Shown: positions 1 through 6,837 of the stretch, one piece after another
Layout of the letters: each line of letters starts with the position of its first letter
Position numbering within the stretch: position 1 is the stretch's first letter
DNA from: Akkermansiaceae bacterium
GTDB taxonomy: Bacteria > Verrucomicrobiota > Verrucomicrobiia > Verrucomicrobiales > Akkermansiaceae
Direction: 5' to 3'
NCBI GenBank assembly: GCA_018676385.1
Contig: JABHEX010000270.1
Span: forward strand, 1-13,436
Length of the DNA: 13,436 nt
Made by a program: the position numbers and the translations under genes
Notes under the pieces: generated by a model
What the model was told of the DNA's origin: nothing
What the model saw: the letters and a program-made list of their open reading frames with translations, nothing else
Databases searched by the model: none

Positions 1-1
1 C

Positions 2-403
2 CTCGTGCGTATGGAGGAAATGCGACAGTCAATTCGTATCATTCGCCAACTTATTGCCACACTACCAGATGGCCCTGTTAATATTGCCGACTCAAAAAAC
101 CTTCTGCCCGCGAAGGAAAAAGTGCTCACCAGCATGGAGGAGCTTATTCATCACTTCATCATCGCTACACAAGGTATCGATGCCCCTGAAGGTGAAGTGT
201 ATTTCGCTGCAGAAAATCCAAAAGGCGAACTCGGCTTTTACATTAATTCCAAAGGAGGTGGCGTTCCACATCGCATGAAAATTCGCTCCCCATCTTTTGT
301 AAATCTCTCAATTCTATCCCACCTCATACCAAGTCATATGGTCTCTGATGTACCCGCTATTCTGGGGTCGCTAGATTTTGTCATGGGTGAGTGTGACCGA
401 TAA
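2..403 (+). CDS. nuoD: NADH-quinone oxidoreductase subunit D, C-terminal part (5' end outside window)
   Basis: This is the last 133 codons of the 49-kDa-type subunit of complex I, a peripheral-arm protein that with NuoB forms the quinone-binding pocket. The reading frame is open from the first bases of the window (Leu-Val-Arg-Met-Glu-Glu-Met-Arg-Gln-Ser), so the GTG at 5 is an internal valine and not a start. The family's C-terminal landmarks are visible: the stretch around VRMEEMRQS, the APEGEVYFAAENPKGELGFY segment, a basic KIRSPSFVNL segment, and the ending AILGSLDFVMGECDR, which matches the usual AILGS-D-VMGE-DR terminus. The TAA at 401-403 is a normal end. It lies 33 bases upstream of nuoE, as expected in a nuo operon. 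Whether it is fused to NuoC upstream cannot be seen. Identification is firm; only the N-terminal extent is unknown. Confidence 0.96.
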   Translation, partial: LVRMEEMRQSIRIIRQLIATLPDGPVNIADSKNLLPAKEKVLTSMEELIHHFIIATQGIDAPEGEVYFAAENPKGELGFYINSKGGGVPHRMKIRSPSFVNLSILSHLIPSHMVSDVPAILGSLDFVMGECDR

Positions 404-436
404 ATTTTGGTCTCAGTAACTACTCGTTATTTGAAA

Positions 437-967
437 ATGAAAACTCAAACAACATTCCCAGCTTTCGCCGTCTCGCCCGAAATCGAGGATGCGGCGGAGA
501 CCCGCATCGCCCAATATCCAAATGACCAGAAACGCTCAGCAGTACTGCCACTGCTTCACATCGTTCAACATGAATTTGGATTCATAAATCGTGAAGCTAC
601 TGAGTGGGTCGCTCAAAAACTAGGGCTTGAGCCAATGCAAGTGCACGAAGTGGTATCATTCTATCCAGGTTTCCGTGAACATGCGCCGGGTAAATACCAC
701 TTTAGAGTCTGCCGCACATTATCATGTGCAATGGCAGGTTCTGCTGAACTCATGGATCGCATTTGCGAACTCACAGGAATCGATCGTTCCAATAGCGATT
801 CTCACCACAATCCAATCGCTGTATCCCCATGCGGTCTGTGGTCAGTCGAGTTTGCTGAATGTCTTGCATCCTGTGGGACTGGTCCAGTCTGCCTAGTCAA
901 TGATGATTTCCACGAAGACGTAGCCCCTGAAAAGGCCGAAAATTTGATCGGCCAATACAACAACTAA
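437..967 (+). CDS. nuoE: NADH-quinone oxidoreductase subunit E (24-kDa type, [2Fe-2S] N1a)
   Basis: NuoE is a 176-residue cytoplasmic subunit of the NADH-dehydrogenase module, partner of NuoF, and carries the [2Fe-2S] cluster N1a in a thioredoxin-like fold. The N-terminal half is helical with the usual VLPLLHIVQHEFGFI and VHEVVSFYPGF stretches. The four cluster ligands are C92 and C97 (C-R-T-L-S-C) and C142 and C146 (C-L-A-S-C-G). The end VCLVNDDFHEDV is typical of the family. Between the two cysteine pairs there is a longer loop than in E. coli NuoE, around residues 115-137, with an extra cysteine (C132). I chose ATG 437 because the frame only extends upstream to a TTG at 407, and the ten added residues look unlike the family. 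No Shine-Dalgarno precedes either start; the ATG follows a short A run. It sits between nuoD and nuoF in the standard order. Confidence 0.95.
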   Translation: MKTQTTFPAFAVSPEIEDAAETRIAQYPNDQKRSAVLPLLHIVQHEFGFINREATEWVAQKLGLEPMQVHEVVSFYPGFREHAPGKYHFRVCRTLSCAMAGSAELMDRICELTGIDRSNSDSHHNPIAVSPCGLWSVEFAECLASCGTGPVCLVNDDFHEDVAPEKAENLIGQYNN

Positions 968-978
968 CTTCCCCATCA

Positions 979-2370
979 ATGAGCAAAATCAGTTACCTCC
1001 CAGGTAAAGAGCCGGACTCATGCGAGCACCGTATGATATTTAAAAATATCGATCGCAAAGGTTGGGATCCATCGATCGCATGCTATCTCAAAGACGGTGG
1101 CTATGAGCAGTTAAGAAAAGCTCTCAAGATGAATCCTGAGGATATCACAAATGAGGTTAAGATATCCGGACTACGTGGACGCGGTGGCGCAGGATTCCCC
1201 ACAGGAGTCAAATGGGGATTTATCCCGCCTAACAATAGCAAACCCGTCTATTTGATCTGCAATTGTGACGAGTCCGAACCTGGCACTTTCAAAGACCGCT
1301 ACATCGTTCACCAAGATCCGCACCAGCTCATTGAGGGTATGCTAATCTCAGCGCTGGCCATCGGTGCACACACCGCCTATATCTACATGCGTGAGGAGTT
1401 TCCTGAGGCTGCCATTCTGATGGAAAAAGCCATCGAAGAGGCTCGTGAGAAAAATTTTCTAGGGTCTGATATTCTAGGTTCTGGATTTGATCTGGAAATT
1501 TATATTCACCGCGGTGCCGCCGCCTACATTTGCGGCGAGGAAACCGGTCTGATAGAGTCCCTCGAGGGCAAGCGCCCATATCCTCGCATCAAACCGCCCT
1601 ACTTCCCTGCGGCACTCGGTCTCTACATGGCACCCACCATCGTGAATAATGTGGAATCAATCTGTCACGTTAAACACATTATCGAAATGGGTGGCGCAGA
1701 GTACGCCAAACTCGGTACTCCCCGTAATACTGGAACACGAATTTTATGTGTTTCTGGTGACGTCAAAAAACCAGGTTATTATGAAGTCGAGGTTGGGAAA
1801 ATCACCATGGGCGAACTACTTAATGACGTTTGTGGTGGACCACTTGATGGCAGAACATTCAAAGCTTGTATCCCCGGGGGATCATCGGCAAAAATCCTGC
1901 GATGTGACGAAACTTTTAAAATCGGCAATGGCGAAAACCAAAAAGAGCTAGGTTTTTACGATATCCCAATGGATTTTGACACCATGGCAGCCTGTGGTTC
2001 AATGGCAGGCTCAGGTGGCGTAATCGTCATGGATGACTCGCGCAAGATGTCTTGGGTATTGAATAACATCAACCACTTCTACGCCCATGAATCTTGTGGT
2101 CAATGCACACCATGCCGCGAAGGCTCGATGTGGATGCGCAAAATCTCCGACCGTATCGTTGATGGTAAAGCCACTCCTGAAGATATCCAAACGCTTGAGG
2201 ACGTCGCCTATCAAATCGACGGCCGCACCGTCTGTGCTTTTGGTGAAGCTGCTTCATGGCCTGTTGAAGCAATGATTTCCAAATTCCGCGATGAATTAGA
2301 AGCCGAGACATCAGAGGATAACGAATACCTGTCACCTGAAGCAAAACGGCAACTCAAGAATATTAGTTAA
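979..2370 (+). CDS. nuoF: NADH-quinone oxidoreductase subunit F (51-kDa type, FMN and [4Fe-4S] N3)
   Basis: NuoF binds NADH and FMN and passes electrons to cluster N3; it is the entry point of complex I. The 463-residue product shows the glycine-rich nucleotide/FMN region GLRGRGGAGFPTGVKW (64-79), the CNCDESEPGTFKDR segment (94-107), the Y-I-C-G-E-E-T motif (183-188) and the APTIVNNVES stretch (218-227). Cluster N3 ligands are C373, C376 and C379 in SCGQCTPCREG, plus C419 in TVCAFGEAASWPV. The family often reads TVCALGDAA at the last position, a mild difference. A charged tail of about 25 residues (from about 439) extends past the core. The start ATG 979 lies 11 bases after the nuoE stop and has no Shine-Dalgarno (the upstream bases are pyrimidine-rich). 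All catalytic residues I can check are present, so the subunit should be functional. Confidence 0.97.
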   Translation: MSKISYLPGKEPDSCEHRMIFKNIDRKGWDPSIACYLKDGGYEQLRKALKMNPEDITNEVKISGLRGRGGAGFPTGVKWGFIPPNNSKPVYLICNCDESEPGTFKDRYIVHQDPHQLIEGMLISALAIGAHTAYIYMREEFPEAAILMEKAIEEAREKNFLGSDILGSGFDLEIYIHRGAAAYICGEETGLIESLEGKRPYPRIKPPYFPAALGLYMAPTIVNNVESICHVKHIIEMGGAEYAKLGTPRNTGTRILCVSGDVKKPGYYEVEVGKITMGELLNDVCGGPLDGRTFKACIPGGSSAKILRCDETFKIGNGENQKELGFYDIPMDFDTMAACGSMAGSGGVIVMDDSRKMSWVLNNINHFYAHESCGQCTPCREGSMWMRKISDRIVDGKATPEDIQTLEDVAYQIDGRTVCAFGEAASWPVEAMISKFRDELEAETSEDNEYLSPEAKRQLKNIS

Positions 2371-2376
2371 TCAGCC

Positions 2377-4128
2377 ATGAGTGATTCCACCACTACCCAA
2401 CTACCCAAGGATCGCGCCGCTGAAAAAGGCATGGTCAACGTGCAGATCGACGGCCACTGGATTCAAGTGCCTCGAGGCACACGTATGATCGAGGCTTGTA
2501 AAATTGCCGAAAAAGAAGTTCCTCACTACTGTTACCACCCAAAACTTTCCTCACCAGGAAACTGCCGTATGTGCCTGGTCCAGATGGGCATGCCAGCACG
2601 CCCCGCGCCGGGTGAGGAACCAACATACGGCGACGATGGTTACCAAGAAATAGGCTGGATGCCACGGCCAGTAATCGCCTGCGCAAACACCGTTGGCGAA
2701 AACATGGGTATCCGCACTACCGGCGATCTTGTGGAAAAATGCCGCGAGGGCGTCATGGAATTTCTCTTGATTAATCACCCTTTGGATTGCCCTATTTGTG
2801 ATCAAGCTGGTGAGTGCCGACTACAGGAGTTCTCTGTCGAACACGGCAAAGGCGAATCACGCTTCAAAGAAGATAAAGTCAAAAAGCCTAAAAATGTGAA
2901 AATCGGCCCGCGCATTCGTCTGGACGATGAACGCTGCATCATGTGCTCACGCTGTATTCGCTTTATGGACGAGGTGGCTGACGATCCCGTCTTGGGATTT
3001 TCGGAACGTGGTACTCACACTACTGTTGGCATCTACCCAGGTCGTGAACTCACAAATAATTATGGTCTCAATACTGTGGATATCTGCCCCGTAGGCGCGC
3101 TCACTAGTAATGATTTCCGTTTTCAGATGCGTACTTGGTTTCTGAAGGAGACCGATAGCATAGACACCAACTGTGGAACCGGTGCTAACATTACTATTTG
3201 GACTCGAGGCAATAAAATCTTTCGCATCACTCCACGCCAAAATGATGAGGTGAACTCTTGTTGGATCCCAGACTCTCATCGCTTATCCTACACCTGCCCC
3301 ACTGATGATGATCGCCTGACTGCTTGCCTGATCAAAGCGGATGGTGTGCACGAAGAAACTTGCTGGGAAAACGCTCTTGATGCAGCCGCTGATGCACTAA
3401 AACAATACGATGCTAATGAGATCGCAGTGATCGCATCTGCACGCCAGACTAACGAAGAGCTCTTTATGATGCGCACACTGGCATCCGAACTAGGTTCAGA
3501 TAGGTTAGCTATTGTGGCTCGTGCTCAGACACCAGATGAGATGCTCGTTTCCTCTGACAAAAACCCAAACACCACTGGCGCAAAGCTTATCCTAGATGAC
3601 AAAAATCCAGCAGATAAAATGGATGCCATCTGCGAATCCATCCGCTCTGGCCAAATCAAAGCAATCGTCGTCGCCAGCGAAGACCTCACCGAGGCAGCGC
3701 AATTGACTAACGAAGATTTGGACAACCTCGAGCTAATTGTCTCACTTAACACCTCGGCAAGTGCTACCGCACAAGCAAGTGATATTGTGTTTCCTGGTGC
3801 CAGCAGCACAGAAAAGCGAGGCAGTATGATTAACGTGGCTGGTCGTCTCCAGAAGCTCAACGCAGCCTGTATTCCACCAGGTGACGCCCGTGTCGATTGG
3901 GAAGCAATACGCGACCTCATCAATGCTTTATCCGGCGAGCCATCCAACGACACCCCGCAAAGTATCGACCAACTATCCGAGATCATCACTAAGAGTTTTG
4001 ATGTATTAAATGATTATACCCTGTCAAAAATCCCTAATAGCGGCGTGACAGTAATTGAAACTGGCGTATCCATCCCATTGATAGATCGAGAAACTGCTCG
4101 CAAAGCAACCGGCGAAATCGTTGGATAA
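2377..4128 (+). CDS. nuoG: NADH-quinone oxidoreductase subunit G, short form (75-kDa type; N1b, N5, N4)
   Basis: NuoG carries part of the iron-sulphur wire from NuoF to NuoI. In the 583-residue product, N1b is held by C52, C63, C66 and C102, with an unusually long loop (67-101) before the last ligand. N5 is held by H134, C138, C141 and C147 (H-P-L-D-C-P-I-C then C147), and N4 by C187, C190, C193 and C237. A domain like the 4Fe-4S part of molybdopterin oxidoreductases follows (about 252-320), but of the four N7 ligands known in E. coli and Thermus only C266 remains: the other positions read D263, A270 and P298. The remaining molybdopterin-type domain is only about 260 residues, far shorter than the 908-residue E. 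coli protein, but keeps SDIVFPGASSTEKRGSMIN near 468-486. The start ATG 2377 is 6 bases after the nuoF stop, without a Shine-Dalgarno. The frame is intact, so I read the shortness as a lineage form and not damage. Confidence 0.95.
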   Translation: MSDSTTTQLPKDRAAEKGMVNVQIDGHWIQVPRGTRMIEACKIAEKEVPHYCYHPKLSSPGNCRMCLVQMGMPARPAPGEEPTYGDDGYQEIGWMPRPVIACANTVGENMGIRTTGDLVEKCREGVMEFLLINHPLDCPICDQAGECRLQEFSVEHGKGESRFKEDKVKKPKNVKIGPRIRLDDERCIMCSRCIRFMDEVADDPVLGFSERGTHTTVGIYPGRELTNNYGLNTVDICPVGALTSNDFRFQMRTWFLKETDSIDTNCGTGANITIWTRGNKIFRITPRQNDEVNSCWIPDSHRLSYTCPTDDDRLTACLIKADGVHEETCWENALDAAADALKQYDANEIAVIASARQTNEELFMMRTLASELGSDRLAIVARAQTPDEMLVSSDKNPNTTGAKLILDDKNPADKMDAICESIRSGQIKAIVVASEDLTEAAQLTNEDLDNLELIVSLNTSASATAQASDIVFPGASSTEKRGSMINVAGRLQKLNAACIPPGDARVDWEAIRDLINALSGEPSNDTPQSIDQLSEIITKSFDVLNDYTLSKIPNSGVTVIETGVSIPLIDRETARKATGEIVG

Positions 4129-4165
4129 GTCATTACCAAAACCCTCCGCCAATTCTGCCTAAAAA

Positions 4166-5290
4166 ATGGACCCCTTTCTTGTATTAGTCATCAGCACCGC
4201 TGTGAAGATTTTCATCTTCACCTTCGTACTGATACTGCCAATCATCGCATATTCAACCTATGCCGAACGCCGTGTTTCCTCTATCATTCAGGATCGTGTT
4301 GGGCCAAACCGCGTCGGTATCCCCCTCACTTTATTTGGCTTTAAAAAGGATATCCCACTTTCCGGATTACTCCAACCGCTTGCCGATGGTTTGAAAAATT
4401 TGCTCAAGGAAGACCTAGTCCCTGATCACGTTCGTAAATTTTTCTTCACTATTGCACCTGCGCTGACTGCTGTTCCAGCCTTTCTCACGCTGTGTGTGAT
4501 TCCGTTTGGAAGCCAAATCACAGTATTTGGGGAAAGCATCAAACTTGTCATAGCAGACATTGATGCCGGTCCTCTCTTCGTTTTTGCCATCGCTTCACTT
4601 TCCGTTTATGGCATTACTTTTGCCGGGTGGGCATCAAACAACAAGTATTCGTTCCTCGGAGGCGTGCGTTCGTGTGCGCAGATGATCTCTTACGAAATTG
4701 CACTTGGCCTGTCAGTAATTCCGGTGCTCATGGTCTTCGGTCAACTCAATCTATCCGACATCGTACAACACCAAGCCGACAATGGATGGCTATTACTCCC
4801 TTTATGGGGTGAGGGGCTTACCACGGAAAGAATTCTTTTGCTGATCCCTTTGTTTATCTCGTTTGTAGTCTTCACAACATCCATTTTTGCTGAGACAAAC
4901 CGCATGCCATTTGATCTTCCAGAGTGTGAAACAGAACTTGTCGGTGGGTATCACACTGAGTATTCATCAATGAAATTTGCACTCTTTTTTCTGGGTGAAT
5001 ACGCCGCAATGATTGTCGGATCGGCCTTGATTGTCACCTTATTTTTCGGTGGTTGGTCGGTTGGATTTGGGCTCGACGCAGCCATTTCAGAAATGACATT
5101 CGGCGGCTTAATTCACTTGGGAGCATTTCTCGCTAAAGTCATTGGCTTTGTAATCTTCTTTATTTGGGTACGTTGGACCGTTCCGCGTTTTCGCTACGAT
5201 CAACTGATGAAACTCGGATGGGTCGTATTTTTCGAACTTGCTCTAGTCAACATCTTCCTCACAGCCGGCATCATGATGCTAGTTAACTAA
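4166..5290 (+). CDS. nuoH: NADH-quinone oxidoreductase subunit H (ND1 type, membrane heel)
   Basis: NuoH is the integral membrane subunit that joins the peripheral and membrane arms and forms the quinone entry channel. The 374-residue product is strongly hydrophobic with about eight membrane helices. Family signatures are AERRVSSIIQDRVGPNRVG (33-51), LLQPLADGLKNLLKED (68-83), GWASNNKYSFLGGVRS (154-169) and the acidic cytoplasmic loop AETNRMPFDLPECETELV (242-259), followed by GYHTEYSSMKFALFFLGEY (261-279). In the acidic loop the commoner reading is E-A-E; here it is E-C-E (253-255), with both acids kept. It follows nuoG after a 37-base gap with no hairpin that I could find. The start ATG 4166 has no Shine-Dalgarno but is preceded directly by a run of A, the same TAAAAAATGG string as at nuoI. 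Confidence 0.97.
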   Translation: MDPFLVLVISTAVKIFIFTFVLILPIIAYSTYAERRVSSIIQDRVGPNRVGIPLTLFGFKKDIPLSGLLQPLADGLKNLLKEDLVPDHVRKFFFTIAPALTAVPAFLTLCVIPFGSQITVFGESIKLVIADIDAGPLFVFAIASLSVYGITFAGWASNNKYSFLGGVRSCAQMISYEIALGLSVIPVLMVFGQLNLSDIVQHQADNGWLLLPLWGEGLTTERILLLIPLFISFVVFTTSIFAETNRMPFDLPECETELVGGYHTEYSSMKFALFFLGEYAAMIVGSALIVTLFFGGWSVGFGLDAAISEMTFGGLIHLGAFLAKVIGFVIFFIWVRWTVPRFRYDQLMKLGWVVFFELALVNIFLTAGIMMLVN

Positions 5291-5304
5291 TTCCGTCTTA
5301 AAAA

Positions 5305-5874
5305 ATGGCCACCATCAAAGTCACCCGCCCAAAACTTACATTACTGGAAAAAATTTATCTTCCAGCTGTCATCAAGGGACTATGCATCACATTCATGCAC
5401 GCGATTCGCTCTATGCTTGGAAAAACGCCCGGTGCCAATGAAAACTTTAACTCCTCCGGCTTGGGTGTGACCATGCAGTATCCGGAACAAAAATGGGACG
5501 ACCAGCTTCCTGATTACTACCGTGGCGTGCCTGCACTTGTCACTGACGAGGAACAGCGCGAGCGCTGCGTCTCCTGCCAGCTCTGCGAATTCATTTGTCC
5601 GCCGAAGGCAATCGCCATCATCCCAGATGAAATCGAATCGGATGATCCATGGGCGAAAGTTGAGAAACGCCCCAAAGAATTCGACATCGATATGACACGC
5701 TGCATCTATTGCGGCATGTGTGAGGAGGTTTGTCCTGAGCAAGCCATTTACCTTCGCAAAGATTACGCCATGACAGGTTTAAGCCGTGAAGACATGGTGA
5801 ATGATAAGAAACGCCTCTACGAGATAGGCGGGGTTCGCACCGGACTCGTCAATAAATGGAACGAAATCAAGTAG
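5305..5874 (+). CDS. nuoI: NADH-quinone oxidoreductase subunit I (TYKY type, two [4Fe-4S], N6a/N6b)
   Basis: NuoI is the ferredoxin-like peripheral subunit that carries electrons from NuoG towards cluster N2 on NuoB. The 189-residue product has an amphipathic N-terminal region (about residues 11-40) of the kind that anchors it on NuoH, then two classic 4Fe-4S motifs: C88, C91, C94 and C98 (C-V-S-C-Q-L-C-E-F-I-C-P) and C133, C136, C139 and C143 (C-I-Y-C-G-M-C-E-E-V-C-P). All eight ligands are present. It lies 14 bases downstream of nuoH and 17 bases upstream of the chosen nuoJ start. ATG 5305 is the natural start for this length. Like nuoH it has TAAAAAATGG at the start and no Shine-Dalgarno. 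Confidence 0.97.
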   Translation: MATIKVTRPKLTLLEKIYLPAVIKGLCITFMHAIRSMLGKTPGANENFNSSGLGVTMQYPEQKWDDQLPDYYRGVPALVTDEEQRERCVSCQLCEFICPPKAIAIIPDEIESDDPWAKVEKRPKEFDIDMTRCIYCGMCEEVCPEQAIYLRKDYAMTGLSREDMVNDKKRLYEIGGVRTGLVNKWNEIK

Positions 5875-5891
5875 CCTGCCAACAACTTACA

Positions 5892-6449
5892 ATGCCATCC
5901 CCTCTCTTTTATATTTTTGCCGCTATCATGTTGATTGGCGGAACAATGGTTGTGTTTATGCGCAACCCTGTATCATCGGCACTCTCAATGGTCTTGAGCT
6001 TCCTCGGGCTAGCCGCATTATTTGTCGGTCTTGATGCCTACCTCATAGGCATCCTCCAGATATTAGTTTATGCAGGTGCAATCATGGTGCTATTTATCTT
6101 TATTATTATGCTTCTGGATCTGAAAGCAGAGGAAAACACAAGCTTTCGTCCCGCCGCACTCGCAGCAGGCATAGTAATACCGCTCATGCTCGTCTTTCAG
6201 CTCACTGGGGTAATCAATAATCAAGATAGCTTGCGCGACATACCCGCTCTTGAACTGGAACAAGCTGCCACAAATTTTGACAAAAACACAATGATTCACA
6301 AGAGATTAAAAGATGGGCGTCTTCCTGATACACACCTTCTTGGGAAGAAACTCTACACAGATTACAATTTTCCATTACAAATGGTAGCGGTTCTTCTTCT
6401 GGTTGCAACCATCGGCTGCGTGTCTCTCTCAAGAAAAAACAGCAAATAA
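5892..6449 (+). CDS. nuoJ: NADH-quinone oxidoreductase subunit J (ND6 type)
   Basis: NuoJ is a small membrane-arm subunit lying between NuoH/NuoA and NuoK. The 185-residue product begins with a membrane helix (about 3-22) and contains the family's most conserved helix, LQILVYAGAIMVLFIFIIML (about 55-74), whose glycine region forms the flexible pi-bulge seen in ND6. It ends with a segment resembling the usual G-x-x-L-(Y/F)-T-x-Y-x-x-P region followed by a last membrane helix. A hydrophilic stretch of about 45 residues precedes that last helix. I chose ATG 5892 over the in-frame ATG 5856, which would lie inside nuoI and add 12 polar residues before the first helix. There is no Shine-Dalgarno. 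The sequence is more divergent than that of its neighbours, as is normal for NuoJ. Confidence 0.93.
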   Translation: MPSPLFYIFAAIMLIGGTMVVFMRNPVSSALSMVLSFLGLAALFVGLDAYLIGILQILVYAGAIMVLFIFIIMLLDLKAEENTSFRPAALAAGIVIPLMLVFQLTGVINNQDSLRDIPALELEQAATNFDKNTMIHKRLKDGRLPDTHLLGKKLYTDYNFPLQMVAVLLLVATIGCVSLSRKNSK

Positions 6450-6458
6450 ACCTAGGTT

Positions 6459-6797
6459 ATGCCATTTGATTCACTCCCAACTCCGACGCTCAACGAGTAT
6501 CTAATGATATCCGGCCTACTATTTGCCATTGGGCTAGCAGGGGTCATCATTCGCCGAAATATCATCGTCATATTCATGTGCCTTGAAATGATGTTAGCTG
6601 CTGCCTCACTCACTCTTGTTGCGTTTTCCCGATTTCATACCGTGGACGGATTACCCGATTACGATGGCCAGATGCTCGTCTTTTTTGTCATCACCGTCGC
6701 TGCCGCTGAGGTCGCGGTAGGACTGGCAATCATCGTATCTTTGTATCGTGCCCGACAGACCATTCAAACCGATGAACTAACCTCACTCAGAGGATAA
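6459..6797 (+). CDS. nuoK: NADH-quinone oxidoreductase subunit K (ND4L type)
   Basis: NuoK is a three-helix membrane-arm subunit that contributes to the proton path between NuoJ and NuoN. The 112-residue product has helices at about 15-31, 34-57 and 70-96. The two buried glutamates known to matter in E. coli (E36 and E72) correspond to E43 in M-C-L-E-M-M-L and E84 in AAAEVAVGLAI. The family's usual length is about 100 residues; the excess here is an N-terminal extension of roughly ten residues, so a slightly later start cannot be fully excluded, although the next in-frame ATG is already close to the first helix (M16). The ATG at 6459 is 9 bases after the nuoJ stop. Confidence 0.95.
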   Translation: MPFDSLPTPTLNEYLMISGLLFAIGLAGVIIRRNIIVIFMCLEMMLAAASLTLVAFSRFHTVDGLPDYDGQMLVFFVITVAAAEVAVGLAIIVSLYRARQTIQTDELTSLRG

Positions 6798-6837
6798 GCT
6801 TCAAGCTGCCAATACAACTTTTACATCTGACTCAACA

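Noticed and set aside
407..436. TTG start extending nuoE by ten residues
   Set aside because: Rare start without a Shine-Dalgarno; the added residues show no family similarity, and ATG 437 gives a normal length.
3525..3989. 154-codon open frame on the minus strand over nuoG
   Set aside because: Antisense shadow; low-complexity serine/alanine-rich translation produced by nuoG codon usage, with no motif.
5856..5891. Earlier ATG for nuoJ overlapping the nuoI end
   Set aside because: Adds 12 polar residues before the first membrane helix, which is unusual for NuoJ; ATG 5892 fits the family better.
6798..6837. 40-base gap between nuoK and nuoL as a possible promoter or terminator
   Set aside because: No convincing -35/-10 pair, hairpin or T run; simply the widest spacer in the operon.
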